From Raineya sp. (GTDB lineage Bacteria > Bacteroidota > Bacteroidia > Cytophagales > Thermonemataceae), in the NCBI GenBank assembly GCA_025454915.1, contig JALONN010000021.1, positions 1 to 42,207 on the forward strand: a stretch of 42,207 bases of DNA, in the 5' to 3' direction. This document shows positions 7,054-16,635 of the stretch, piece after piece. Position 1 is the first letter of the stretch; every line of letters begins with the position of its first letter. The notes below the pieces were generated by a model. The model saw only the letters and a program-made list of their open reading frames with translations, was not told the origin of the DNA and searched no databases. The translations under genes and the position numbers were made by a program.

Positions 7054-10000
7054 ATGAAAAAAACTTTACTTTCTCTTTTTTTACTGGTGAGCATTTTTTC
7101 TAAAGCTCAAAAACTATCTCAAAGCCCACATGAAGGTTATTATACCTATGTGTACCAACTTTATCACTCTCAAACCAAAAACATTTATACAAAAGGTTGG
7201 CAGGTGGTAGATAGTACGTATTTCACAAAAGTCGTGGATTCTTTCCTGACTGCCAAGCCCAATGCAAAAAAAATGCCTTTGGGAGATTATTTATTTGTAC
7301 AACCCAAGGAGTCTTACATTCATTATACGCTTGAAGAATCCTCAAATATCAAGGTAAATGTAGTCAATAATGACCGAGATTTACAAATTGTAGTACAAGA
7401 CACTACGGGCAGACTTATCTCTGATGCTGAAGTATTTGTAGAAGGCAAAAAAATTGTCTTTGATAAAAAACTCAATTTGTATCGTGATTCCAAAAGTTAC
7501 AAAGAGGGCATTTTAAGTGTTTCTTATCAGGGATATACTACGCTTACCAGCTTAGATGCTCGTTTCAAAAAACAATTTTGGCGAAAAATCTATTACAAAA
7601 GCCGTTTGGCTTGGGTTTGGTCTTATCTCAAAAAGCCTTTCATAGATATTTATAGAGCTACAAAGAGTAGTTATGATAAAGCCAAGTGGATTCGTCGTAT
7701 TGTAGCTATTTTTAATAAAGATGAAAGAGAGGATTTGAGGCGTGAGTCAAAATGGGAAAAATATTATTCTACTCCTGATAAAAGCTGGAAGGGCTATCAT
7801 GTTTTCAGCAAACCCAAATATCGCCCACGTGATACTGTGAAGTTTAAAATGTACTTACAGGATTATAAGAAAATCCCTGTGAATGAGCCTGTAAATGTAT
7901 ATTTGATAGGCGACATCAAAGGTAAGCGTCAAACCATCAAGCTTAAACAAATAAAGCCTTATCAGGCAGGTGGTTATGTATTAGACTTTGTACTTGCTGA
8001 TAGTCTGCAACTCAAATCTGGACAACAATACATCTTAGATTTCCAGTCTGAAAGTTATGAAAAATGGGCTAATGGGAAACTAGTAGAAAGATATTCCCAA
8101 GAAAAACAGGCAGGATATAGAAGACTTTATTTTACCTATGAAGACTATGAGCTTACAAGTATCACTTACAATATGCGATTGGCAAAAGAAAAGCATAATG
8201 AAGATGAATTGAATCATATTTATGTCTCTGCTAAAGATGAAAACGATTTATCACAGCCAGATGCTAAAGTAACAGTTATTATTTCTACTGAAAAAGTTCT
8301 TGATTTTAGAGGCAATGAAGTGTTAATTAAAGATACTTTATGGAAACATAATCAGAATTTGGATGCTGTAGGTGAAACAAAAATTACGATTCCTGATTCC
8401 ATTTTTAGAAATGCTCAAATCAAGTACAAAGTAGAAACTACTTTCTTAAACTCTAACAATGAAAGAACTGTAAAAACAACCTCAGCAGAAAGGTTTTTGG
8501 AAGATGCTCCCATTGATTTCCTTGCCATCAAAGATAGTGTAGTGGTTCGGTATTTTAATCCTAAAAAACATAACCAGTCTGCTACACTCATTGTAAAAGA
8601 TATTTTTGGACAAACGAAATCAAAGAAAACCATTACACTACCCTATGGGTTTAAAACACTGGGAAGAGAAATTTATGAGGTACAAAACTACAAACAGAAG
8701 TCCTATACTTATGATGCTTTAAGCAACAAAGCAGGTGTGTCGTGCTATGCCGAACAAACCAAAGATTCTTTGCTTGTAGTGATTCAAAATCCCAGAAATA
8801 CGCCTGTTTGGTATTATATTTTTGAGGGTGATAAGCCTTACTTTGCCGATTTCACAACTGAAACTATCATTTTCAAGCGAAAAGGGAATGCCAACAAGAA
8901 TTATTTTGTGTCTTTGAGTTATTGGTGGAATAATAGTATCCAGAAAGAAGATTATGTTACCTCACTCTACACACCTAAAAATGACATCAATATAGACCTC
9001 AATGCTCCTAAAAGAATTACACCTGGGGCTAAAACTACTATAGAAGCCTCTGTAACAGACGCAGATAGCAAGCCCGTTGCTGATGCAGATGTAACAGTCT
9101 ATGGGATTACTGGTAAATTCAAGGAGTTTAGCCATTCTGCTTTTGATAAGGTACAAGCCAAAAATAAAAAATCCAAAACTAAAGGTAGAACACAAAGAAA
9201 TTTCTTTGAATTGAAAGATTTCAATCCAAACCCAACGAATGACTATTATGATAATTATTTTAGCAGAAATAAGGTACAAACTGCTCAGAATAACCAGAAG
9301 CTATCTTGGGCTAAATGGAAAAATCGTTTGGATACCATAGAGTATTATAAGTTCTTATATCCCAAAGATAATTTTTACTTGTATACTCAACCTTCTCAAA
9401 AAGGCATTACACAGCTTGCTCCTTATGTGACCAAGAATGGCAGTTTGGACTCGGTTTATTATGTATTGTTGGATGAAATACCTGTTTATGCAAGTTTTAC
9501 AGCTACACAGCCCTATTCATTTAGAATAGATAACTACCCACACACTGTAAAAATCAGAACAAAAAATAGTTTGGTAGCTATTCATAACATTATGTTTAAA
9601 CCCTATCAAAAAACAATTTTGAGTGTGGAAAATCTTGTGGATAGTACATGGAAACAAAAAGATATTACTATCCAAATCACAAAAGAAAAAAGCACCTTAT
9701 CAAACACAGAAATCACTTTTTTACAAAAGTTTCTGATAAATCTTGATTATAGGTATAGTTATACACCAGATACTTATTTACAACAAAAAGAAACATTTAT
9801 ACCTCTTTATAATCAAAATAAGAATAACTATTATGGTTTTTGGGCTGGTTTTTTTGCTCCTTCTGAAAAAGTAAGATTTGCTCAATATGGTAAATACGAA
9901 ATTGATTTTCGATTTAAAGGTGGACATTATCACTCTTTTGAAGATAATGTAGTCATGGTAGAAAAAAGAGACATCCCAAGTCATGCTCTTGTGGCTCTTC

Positions 10001-13000
10001 CTCTTCCTATCAATTTTGATGAGGAAGTTTATACATGGCAGGATTTTTCCAAAGAGATGCATTTAAAAAATGCTTCAAAAGCTTCTCAAAATTATGTGTA
10101 TCATTCAAATTGGAATAATACAAAATCAAGCGTGGTACTTTTATCATCTCCTCCACAAGATAGTCTTGAGCATATCGTTATGATGAGTTATAAGGGTAAA
10201 ATGATTAACAATTTTCGTTTGTATCGTCCTTCATCGACGGTATTTGAAGCCTTGAAACCCAAAGAAACTTATCATTTTGTTTATTTTTATGGCAAAGATC
10301 ATCACCGAAAATTTACAGCTACTCTTTCAGAAAAAGGTGTTTTGTATAAAAAAGTAGATGATTTGCCACTTCTCAAAAATGACAGCTCTATCAACACTAT
10401 TAAAAAATTTCTTGAGAAAGATTACAAACACACTATCTATGATGTAGACAGCCTTCGTTTGAGTATAAACATGAAAACAGCCGAAAAAACAGTGCCTTTA
10501 GGCAAAAATACTGTTACAGGCTATATTTTTGATGAGCAAGGGATAGGTGTTCCAGGAGCAACTGTTACAATTAAAGGTACAAAGTTGGGGACTGTAACGG
10601 ATGTAGATGGGCATTATATGCTTTCTCTAGTTCCTGATAATGCTGTGATAATTACCAGTAGTGCAGGTTTTAGGGATAAAGCAGTTGCCATCAATACTAA
10701 AAAACAAAGTATAGTCAATGTTATCTTGGAATCAGATGAAGAAATAGCAGGCATTGTTGTAACAACTGCTTATGGACAAGTGATAGATAAAACTTTAAGA
10801 ACAGGTTCTAACACTGTTTCGAGTAGTGAATTTGAAAACATTCCCATACAAAGTTTTGATAGAGCATTACAGGGACGTATGTCTGGTGTCATAGTACAAG
10901 GCAGTTCAGGGCAGCCAGGTTCTCGTGGAACAGTCTTAATCAGAGGTGTAGGTTCTGTTAATTCAGGAAATGAGCCATTGTATATTGTAGATGGTGTTCC
11001 TATCTCTGCCAGCGATTTTGCAAAACTCAACCCTGCTGATATGACTTCTATGGAGGTTTTAAAAGATGGTGCTGCTACAGCTATCTATGGTTCTCGTGGT
11101 GCAAATGGTGTAATTGTTGTAGAAACCAAAGCTAAAGGTGGAGCCAAACCAGCCAATAAACTTTCATCACAAACACCTCTCGAAGAAGCCACAGCCAACA
11201 ATCTGGAAGGCAGTGGTTTGCGTAGCAATTTCAGAGATGATGCCGTTTGGCAGCCTCGTTTGCGTACAGATAAAAACGGTAAAGTATCGTTTACTACTAC
11301 CTTCCCAGATGACCTTACTCGCTGGGATATTTACGCATTTGCAGGCAAAACAGGAGGTTTATTTGCTTCTGCAAAAACTTCTATTAAGGCTACCAAACAA
11401 CTGACAGCCATGCTTTCCATGCCTCGTTTTGCTGTCTCAGGTGATAGTATAGAAGTAGTTGGGAAATCCACCAATTTTACAAGTGATACCTTTGCAATCA
11501 AAACTCGTTTTGAAATTAATAAACAAATAGTTTCTTCTAAAAACCAACAAATTATAAATGGTATTGTAGAGAAGCAATGGATTGTAGCAGAGAGAAAAGA
11601 CTCTTTAGGTGTGTTGTATGCTCTCGAAAAAGATGATTATACAGATGGCGAACTCCGAAAGCTACCCATTTATCCCAAAGGCACAAGAGATATAAAAGGT
11701 AACTTTGTAAACTTGTACAAAGATAGTTCTGTTACTTGGAAATTTGATAAAGACAAAGGAACTGTCAATCTTCATATTTCTGCTGATATGCTTAGAATTG
11801 TAGAAATGGAGCTTTTACACCTCAAAGAATATGGTTATTTGTGTAACGAACAGGCTGCTTCAAAGCTTTTAGCTTATCTGATGCAAGAACGTATTTGTAA
11901 AATAACAAAAAAGCCATTCCAGTTTACAGATGATGTAAAAGCATTGGTGGAACGTTTGGAGAAAAACGTAAACCCTGATGGTTTATGGGGTTGGTGGGGT
12001 GTTTCTAATACAGCAAGTTGGGTGAGTAAGCATGTTTTGAAAGCTCTTTTAGAAGCTAAAAATCAGGGTTATGAGGTGAAAATCAATACCAGTGCAATTG
12101 TAAAAATGTATGTAGTAGGTTTAGAAACAGATACGACTCTTTCTCAAAGGTTAGAAAACTTAGAAGCCTTAGACCAACTCAAAGCAGAAGTAAATTATCC
12201 TAAATATTTAGATTCTTTAGAAAAGAAATGTTTAAAAAATAAAAAGAATAAGAAAAGTTATAATCTTTTAGGCTTTCAGGAGTATTTGAGTTTACAGATT
12301 TTAAGACAAAAACATCAGTTGCCATATAATCTGGATACCTTGAAAAAGACTCGCAAGATGACTATGTATGGCAATCATTATTGGAGTGATGCTTCTGGTT
12401 ATTACAACAATGAAATCACCTACAATTCTACCCAAACCACTCTGAAAGCTCTTAAACTACTCCAGAATGCTTCTAAAAATAATTTTGAAGAGCAAGTATT
12501 GGCTGTCAATTATATTTTAGAACAAAGAAATAACAATGGGTATTGGTTACATACTTATGAAAGTATTTCAGCTTTGGAGGCTATTTATCCATATATTTCT
12601 AACCCTCAGGGTAAAATAGAAAACCCTATGGTAGAACTTTCGGGTGGTGTAAACCAAACTGTAAAAGAATATCCTTTTGTAGCTACTTTCAGCCCTGAAA
12701 AAGAGTTGAAAATCAAGAGAAATCAGAAGATTTTCTCCCCTGTTTACATTACTGCTTATCAGGAGTTCTGGAACGAAAAACCCGAAAAAATATCAAATGG
12801 TTTTGAGGTAAAGTCGTATTTTGACAATCCTAATACTCAGCAAAACTACTTGGAAGCTGGTAAGCCTGTTACACTAGTGGTAGAAGTCAATGCCAAACAA
12901 ACCCAAGATTATGTATTGATTGAAATCCCTATTCCAGCAGGTTGTAGCTACGATGATAAAGGCTATAATTATTATAATTGGGATAAGCAGAAACATAAAA

Positions 13001-13176
13001 TTTGTATCTTCTTGGATAGAATGCATGGAGGTTTTGAGCGTTATACAATTCAATTAATTCCAAGATATACAGGTGTTTACACATTAAACCCTGCAAAAGT
13101 TGAAATGATGTACAAGCCCACTTTTGTAGGCAGAGAAAATTTAAAGAAAGTTGTAATCAAAGAAAAAAAACTTTAG
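7054..13176 (+). CDS. Alpha-2-macroglobulin family protein with embedded carboxypeptidase-regulatory and TonB-plug domains
   Basis: The protein has 2040 aa. I start at ATG 7054 because it opens a signal peptide (MKKTLLSLFLLVSIFSKAQ); the frame extends upstream without a credible start. Macroglobulin repeats fill ~residues 245-1140, including the MG2-type YHVFSKPKYRPRDTVKFKMY. Next come a carboxypeptidase-D regulatory-like domain (~1154-1228, GVPGATVTIKGTKLGTVTD) and a SusC-type plug (~1231-1360, LYIVDGVPI, MEVLKDGAATAIYGSRGANG) with no barrel. The A2M domain follows at ~1391, then the thioester domain with C1597-N-E-Q1600 and a C-terminal MG10-type domain. The thioester residues look intact, suggesting covalent protease trapping in the periplasm or at the outer membrane. 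No lipobox, T9SS tail or neighbouring pbpC is present. Confidence 0.9.
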   Translation: MKKTLLSLFLLVSIFSKAQKLSQSPHEGYYTYVYQLYHSQTKNIYTKGWQVVDSTYFTKVVDSFLTAKPNAKKMPLGDYLFVQPKESYIHYTLEESSNIKVNVVNNDRDLQIVVQDTTGRLISDAEVFVEGKKIVFDKKLNLYRDSKSYKEGILSVSYQGYTTLTSLDARFKKQFWRKIYYKSRLAWVWSYLKKPFIDIYRATKSSYDKAKWIRRIVAIFNKDEREDLRRESKWEKYYSTPDKSWKGYHVFSKPKYRPRDTVKFKMYLQDYKKIPVNEPVNVYLIGDIKGKRQTIKLKQIKPYQAGGYVLDFVLADSLQLKSGQQYILDFQSESYEKWANGKLVERYSQEKQAGYRRLYFTYEDYELTSITYNMRLAKEKHNEDELNHIYVSAKDENDLSQPDAKVTVIISTEKVLDFRGNEVLIKDTLWKHNQNLDAVGETKITIPDSIFRNAQIKYKVETTFLNSNNERTVKTTSAERFLEDAPIDFLAIKDSVVVRYFNPKKHNQSATLIVKDIFGQTKSKKTITLPYGFKTLGREIYEVQNYKQKSYTYDALSNKAGVSCYAEQTKDSLLVVIQNPRNTPVWYYIFEGDKPYFADFTTETIIFKRKGNANKNYFVSLSYWWNNSIQKEDYVTSLYTPKNDINIDLNAPKRITPGAKTTIEASVTDADSKPVADADVTVYGITGKFKEFSHSAFDKVQAKNKKSKTKGRTQRNFFELKDFNPNPTNDYYDNYFSRNKVQTAQNNQKLSWAKWKNRLDTIEYYKFLYPKDNFYLYTQPSQKGITQLAPYVTKNGSLDSVYYVLLDEIPVYASFTATQPYSFRIDNYPHTVKIRTKNSLVAIHNIMFKPYQKTILSVENLVDSTWKQKDITIQITKEKSTLSNTEITFLQKFLINLDYRYSYTPDTYLQQKETFIPLYNQNKNNYYGFWAGFFAPSEKVRFAQYGKYEIDFRFKGGHYHSFEDNVVMVEKRDIPSHALVALPLPINFDEEVYTWQDFSKEMHLKNASKASQNYVYHSNWNNTKSSVVLLSSPPQDSLEHIVMMSYKGKMINNFRLYRPSSTVFEALKPKETYHFVYFYGKDHHRKFTATLSEKGVLYKKVDDLPLLKNDSSINTIKKFLEKDYKHTIYDVDSLRLSINMKTAEKTVPLGKNTVTGYIFDEQGIGVPGATVTIKGTKLGTVTDVDGHYMLSLVPDNAVIITSSAGFRDKAVAINTKKQSIVNVILESDEEIAGIVVTTAYGQVIDKTLRTGSNTVSSSEFENIPIQSFDRALQGRMSGVIVQGSSGQPGSRGTVLIRGVGSVNSGNEPLYIVDGVPISASDFAKLNPADMTSMEVLKDGAATAIYGSRGANGVIVVETKAKGGAKPANKLSSQTPLEEATANNLEGSGLRSNFRDDAVWQPRLRTDKNGKVSFTTTFPDDLTRWDIYAFAGKTGGLFASAKTSIKATKQLTAMLSMPRFAVSGDSIEVVGKSTNFTSDTFAIKTRFEINKQIVSSKNQQIINGIVEKQWIVAERKDSLGVLYALEKDDYTDGELRKLPIYPKGTRDIKGNFVNLYKDSSVTWKFDKDKGTVNLHISADMLRIVEMELLHLKEYGYLCNEQAASKLLAYLMQERICKITKKPFQFTDDVKALVERLEKNVNPDGLWGWWGVSNTASWVSKHVLKALLEAKNQGYEVKINTSAIVKMYVVGLETDTTLSQRLENLEALDQLKAEVNYPKYLDSLEKKCLKNKKNKKSYNLLGFQEYLSLQILRQKHQLPYNLDTLKKTRKMTMYGNHYWSDASGYYNNEITYNSTQTTLKALKLLQNASKNNFEEQVLAVNYILEQRNNNGYWLHTYESISALEAIYPYISNPQGKIENPMVELSGGVNQTVKEYPFVATFSPEKELKIKRNQKIFSPVYITAYQEFWNEKPEKISNGFEVKSYFDNPNTQQNYLEAGKPVTLVVEVNAKQTQDYVLIEIPIPAGCSYDDKGYNYYNWDKQKHKICIFLDRMHGGFERYTIQLIPRYTGVYTLNPAKVEMMYKPTFVGRENLKKVVIKEKKL

Positions 13177-13182
13177 CTTTGT

Positions 13183-13218
13183 TTAAGCCATATAGGCACT
13201 CTGTATGGCTTAATTTTT
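13183..13218 (+). terminator. Intrinsic terminator after the alpha-2-macroglobulin gene
   Basis: The stem TTAAGCCATA (13183-13192) / TATGGCTTAA (13204-13213) is followed by TTTTT. It separates the giant gene from the PorT-like barrel gene. Confidence 0.75.
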
Positions 13219-13251
13219 GTGGAAAACACTTTAACTAAAAATTAAACTCTT

Positions 13252-14097
13252 ATGACTAAAAAAATACTTGCAGTAATAGCATTGGTCTTTTGTAGTGCTA
13301 TTTCTTATGGACAGATAAAACTCCATATTGGGGCAAATACAGCAGGACATGCTTCTTTTGTATTGGATAAAGGTTTAAACGAAGACCCTCGTTATAACTC
13401 TCAGATGACTTATACTTTCTCTCCCATTGGTCTTACATTTGGAGCAGATTTTAAAAGTGGGTTTTCATTACAATTGGAGTCTATTTTATCGAAATATGGA
13501 CAAGTGTATGAAGTGCTTAACGTAGCCAAACAAGTAGTAGGGGAACGTAAAATAGACCTAACTTACATTAATTTGCCCTTATTATTGCGTTTTGTAGGTA
13601 ATACAGATGCCAAAGCCCGATTTAATTTCATGTTGGGTCCACAACTTTCATTGCTTACAGCAGGTCAGGAAACCTTAAACTATACTGCTGGAACGTTTCA
13701 AATTCCTTCTGGTGTAACACAAATCCCTACTACCCAATTCCCTACTGGTCAAGATTTAAGCACCATACAGGGGGCTGTACAAAATGCTGATGGGACATGG
13801 ACTCTACCAGCCCAACCCACTATCGTAATTGCTCAGAAAGGAGATATAGACCCTCTGAAACGCTTTAGAAACGCAGATTTACAAATTGCAGCAGGTATGG
13901 GACTAGATATTCGTATCAATCAGAAATTTTATATTTCTTCTCTCATTCGTGCCAACTATGGTATTTTAGATGCTAGAGGGCAAGATTTGATTGATAAAAT
14001 TCAGTCTGGAAGAGCCAAAGACCTTTTTGGACAACGTTCTAACTTACAGGTTGGTATTCAGATTGGAGGACATTATTTCTTGAATGTAGGCAGATAA
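13252..14097 (+). CDS. PorT-like outer-membrane beta-barrel protein
   Basis: The protein has 281 aa with a signal peptide (MTKKILAVIALVFCSAISYGQ). It shows the alternating pattern and motifs of the outer-membrane beta-barrel family common in Bacteroidota (PorT/OMP_b-brl_2): FSPIGLTFGADF, ERKIDLTYINLPLLLRF, FNFMLGPQLSLL, ADLQIAAGMGLDI and a final strand VGIQIGGHYFLNVGR ending in an aromatic/basic residue. An insertion of ~50 residues rich in Q, T and P (~150-200) may form an extracellular loop. It lies behind a terminator and probably has its own promoter. Its role is unknown, since most members are annotated only as porin-family proteins; residency in the outer membrane is inferred. Confidence 0.75.
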   Translation: MTKKILAVIALVFCSAISYGQIKLHIGANTAGHASFVLDKGLNEDPRYNSQMTYTFSPIGLTFGADFKSGFSLQLESILSKYGQVYEVLNVAKQVVGERKIDLTYINLPLLLRFVGNTDAKARFNFMLGPQLSLLTAGQETLNYTAGTFQIPSGVTQIPTTQFPTGQDLSTIQGAVQNADGTWTLPAQPTIVIAQKGDIDPLKRFRNADLQIAAGMGLDIRINQKFYISSLIRANYGILDARGQDLIDKIQSGRAKDLFGQRSNLQVGIQIGGHYFLNVGR

Positions 14098-14112
14098 TTT
14101 CTCAAATATAAC

Positions 14113-14147
14113 AAAGCCCTCAAAGTATTTTGGGGGCTTATTTTTTT
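14113..14147 (+). terminator. Intrinsic terminator directly abutting the Crp-type gene
   Basis: The stem AAGCCC (14114-14119) / GGGCTT (14134-14139), extended by CAAA / TTTG, is followed by TATTTTTTT. The next base triplet is the ATG of the regulator gene. Confidence 0.8.
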
Positions 14148-14714
14148 ATGGAAATCTTTGATTTTTTAAATTCATTTAACACCATTAGTTCAGATGATTT
14201 CTCTCTATTGAGCAAACATTTCAAAACCAAATCGTTCAAAAAAGGAGATATATTAGTAATGCCTGAACAGGTTCAGAAAGAGCTTTTTTTTGTAAAAAAA
14301 GGTGTCCAAATGTCTTATCTTGATACAGAGTATAAAAGCCATGTAATTGCTTTTACCTACTCTCCTAGCCTGTGTGCTATTCCTGATTCATTTTTATTTC
14401 AAAAACCCTCTAAATATACTTTAGTTTGCCTTTCTGATAGCCAACTGGAAAGCATTAGTTTTACTAGACTGCAAAATGCATTAGATGCATCTCATACACT
14501 TGAAAGGCTTTTTAGAAAACTCACTGAACATCTGTTGGCAGGCGTTATCAATCGACATGTGGAGTTGCTATCATTATCTATAGAAGAACGATTTAAAGCA
14601 TTTTGTATCAGAAGCCCACATTTATTCCAAATTGTCCCCCACAAATATATTGCTTCATACCTCAATATTGATGCTACCAATTTTAGTAAACTTTTCAATT
14701 CTGTTAAATTTTAA
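14148..14714 (+). CDS. Crp/Fnr family transcriptional regulator
   Basis: The protein has 188 aa. The N-terminal ~115 residues form a cyclic-nucleotide-binding-type beta-roll (FKKGDILVMPEQVQKELFFV, KKGVQMSYLDTE). The C-terminal part resembles the helix-turn-helix of Bacteroidota Crp proteins (HKYIASYLNIDATNFSKLFN). The residues that contact cAMP in E. coli Crp are not evident, so the effector is unknown. Start choice: the ATG at 14148 matches the normal family N-terminus; a TTG 18 bases earlier would begin inside a terminator hairpin. The ATG follows a run of seven Ts, so there is no room for an ordinary leader. It may control the adjacent barrel or convergent gene, but this is only neighbourhood inference. 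Confidence 0.85.
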   Translation: MEIFDFLNSFNTISSDDFSLLSKHFKTKSFKKGDILVMPEQVQKELFFVKKGVQMSYLDTEYKSHVIAFTYSPSLCAIPDSFLFQKPSKYTLVCLSDSQLESISFTRLQNALDASHTLERLFRKLTEHLLAGVINRHVELLSLSIEERFKAFCIRSPHLFQIVPHKYIASYLNIDATNFSKLFNSVKF

Positions 14715-14727
14715 GCAATATAATTTG

Positions 14728-15585
14728 CTACTCTCCAAATATATGTATTGCCAAACGGGCATTTACGTACCAGCGATTGAGTTGGAAACTGGATGCTTGT
14801 GTGGGTGTATTTGTATTTAAATCTCTCAAACCTATTTGTTGTGCTGTTAATCTATATTTAGGAAACTCTTCTGCATCTTCATCACTTCCTCCTTTATTTT
14901 TCAGAAATATATTAGGGGTAGATTTATAAAAGGGTATGATATAACCTGCATTCAGACTTAACAAAAAACTCTTTGAAAATTTTAGTCCTAAAGAAATTTG
15001 AGGACGATATGAAAGTTGAGTTTGTCTGATAAGCAAACGCAATTGATTACTCCCATTATATACTTCATCTCGTAACCATAAATTGCCAGAACTTCCACCA
15101 TCTACCTCTATATTATCCATCAGGATATTCCCTAGCCATTCCATACTTGCATAATTGACCTGTCTGAGCCAGACATTTGTTCCTAAATTAAACTGAAAAC
15201 CCATCCCAGTGGAAATTCTATCAAATCGATACGTTTTGCTTTCATTTCTAGCAAAACTATACTGAAACACATCTATAACAAAGTTGCTTTTGGTATGAAT
15301 ATCAGCAATCCCTACTTCATATTCTGTAAGAATATCTTTGTCTGGTGGTAACAAAACACCTTCAATACGTCTTGGGTTTGTAGGATTTTCATCATTAAAA
15401 CCAAAGCTCAATCCCTGATGGTCTGGGCGTGTAATGGCTACTCTGCCTACAGAAAAATATATAGGAGAGCCTCCTCCCTTGCTATTTTCAACACCGCCAA
15501 ATAAAGGTCGTACTACTATGGCTTGTGAATAAGCCTGATAATACATCAGAACAATAAAAAACGAAGAAATAATTTTAGAGTACAT
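14728..15585 (-). CDS. Hypothetical secreted, probable outer-membrane protein
   Basis: The protein has 285 aa and is not assigned to a family. It starts with a signal peptide (MYSKIISSFFIVLMYYQAYSQ). The body is rich in aromatic and alternating polar/hydrophobic segments (SPIYFSVGRVAI, QLSYRPQISLGLKF, FLLSLNAGYIIPFY, RWYVNARLAIHIFGE), which suggests beta strands and a small barrel. The final residues FGE are not a classic C-terminal aromatic. It is convergent with the Crp-type gene 13 bases away and divergent from the hydrolase gene. Function is unknown. Confidence 0.7.
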   Translation of the reverse strand: MYSKIISSFFIVLMYYQAYSQAIVVRPLFGGVENSKGGGSPIYFSVGRVAITRPDHQGLSFGFNDENPTNPRRIEGVLLPPDKDILTEYEVGIADIHTKSNFVIDVFQYSFARNESKTYRFDRISTGMGFQFNLGTNVWLRQVNYASMEWLGNILMDNIEVDGGSSGNLWLRDEVYNGSNQLRLLIRQTQLSYRPQISLGLKFSKSFLLSLNAGYIIPFYKSTPNIFLKNKGGSDEDAEEFPKYRLTAQQIGLRDLNTNTPTQASSFQLNRWYVNARLAIHIFGE

Positions 15586-15770
15586 AGGCTTTACTTGTTA
15601 TATTGATACTATAATTAAAGAATGTTTTACTATTAAAACAGGTATAAAAGTAAAATTGTTGCATTATTTTTATTTTTTATTAAATCTGTTTCTGATGTAT
15701 CAGTAAAATTGGTCTATACCAAGATTTATATGTTTTAAAAGTAAAACCTTTGTAAAAAATCTCTACTACA
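15586..15770. other. Divergent intergenic region
   Basis: This 185-base AT-rich spacer separates the outer-membrane-type gene (-) from the hydrolase operon (+). I see no hairpin or gene. AACCTTTG at 15746 or nearby is one mismatch from the Bacteroidota -7 consensus TAnnTTTG, but no TTG lies at the right distance. Confidence 0.35.
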
Positions 15771-16631
15771 ATGAATCACTCTTGGTTAGACACAACAGAA
15801 TACCCTTTTAAGCATCATTATTTTGATGTAAATGGCTCAAAAATGCATTATATTGATGAAGGGCAAGGAGAAACTCTTCTATTTGTACATGGTACTCCTT
15901 CTTGGAGTTTCGATTACAGACACATTATCAAGGCATTGAGTTCACAATATAGGTGTATTGCCATTGACCATATAGGTTTTGGACTTTCGGATAAACCCAA
16001 AAATTATGATTATTCAACCCAAAACCATAGCAAAACATTAGAAAAACTGATTAACTTTTTAGAAATCAATCAGTTTACATTGGTAGTACATGACTTTGGA
16101 GGCGTAGTTGGTTTAGACATAGCTATCAGGAATCCTGATAAAATTAAAAAGCTCATTATTTTAAATTCTTGGCTTTGGAGTAGTAAAACAGACAAAGATT
16201 TTATTAAATTTAGCAAAATACTCAAGAGTCCACTTTTACCAATTTTATATCGTTATTTTAATTTTTCCACTCGATTTGTTTTACCAAAATCGTTTGGAAA
16301 GAAAAAAATAGACAAGCATATTCATCAACAGTATATTTTACCATTTTCTAAATCTTCTCAAAGAGAAGGGACAATTGCATTTGCAAAATCATTATTAAAT
16401 GACCAAGATTGGTTTGAAGAACTCTGGAATAAAAGATTTTCTATTTATCAGAAACCTACACTTTTTATTTGGGGCATGCAAGACCCCGTTATCAAATCGC
16501 ATTATCTTGAAAAATTTCTGAGTGGGTTTCCTCATTCTCAAGTAAAAAGGCTTGATAATTGCGGACATTTTCCTCAGGAAGAAAACTATCTTGAAACGCT
16601 TGAATCTATCTCTTACTTTTTAAAAACATAA
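15771..16631 (+). CDS. Alpha/beta-fold hydrolase of the haloalkane dehalogenase / epoxide hydrolase group
   Basis: The protein has 286 aa, full length, with no signal peptide. The oxyanion motif is HGTPSWSFDY (H40-G41). The nucleophile elbow VVHDFGGVVG puts an aspartate (D108) where esterases have serine, as in haloalkane dehalogenases and epoxide hydrolases. The acid and base are probably D238 (WGMQDP) and H266 (CGHFPQEE). The halide-binding pair of classical dehalogenases (Asn or Glu after HG, Trp after the nucleophile) is T and F here, so dehalogenation is not assured. It starts an operon with the SUKH-LRR gene 4 bases downstream. The substrate is unknown. Confidence 0.8.
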   Translation: MNHSWLDTTEYPFKHHYFDVNGSKMHYIDEGQGETLLFVHGTPSWSFDYRHIIKALSSQYRCIAIDHIGFGLSDKPKNYDYSTQNHSKTLEKLINFLEINQFTLVVHDFGGVVGLDIAIRNPDKIKKLIILNSWLWSSKTDKDFIKFSKILKSPLLPILYRYFNFSTRFVLPKSFGKKKIDKHIHQQYILPFSKSSQREGTIAFAKSLLNDQDWFEELWNKRFSIYQKPTLFIWGMQDPVIKSHYLEKFLSGFPHSQVKRLDNCGHFPQEENYLETLESISYFLKT

Positions 16632-16635
16632 TTGT

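Noticed and set aside
15586..15770. Bacteroidota-type -33/-7 promoter
   Set aside because: Only a one-mismatch -7 was found, with no TTG at a fitting distance.
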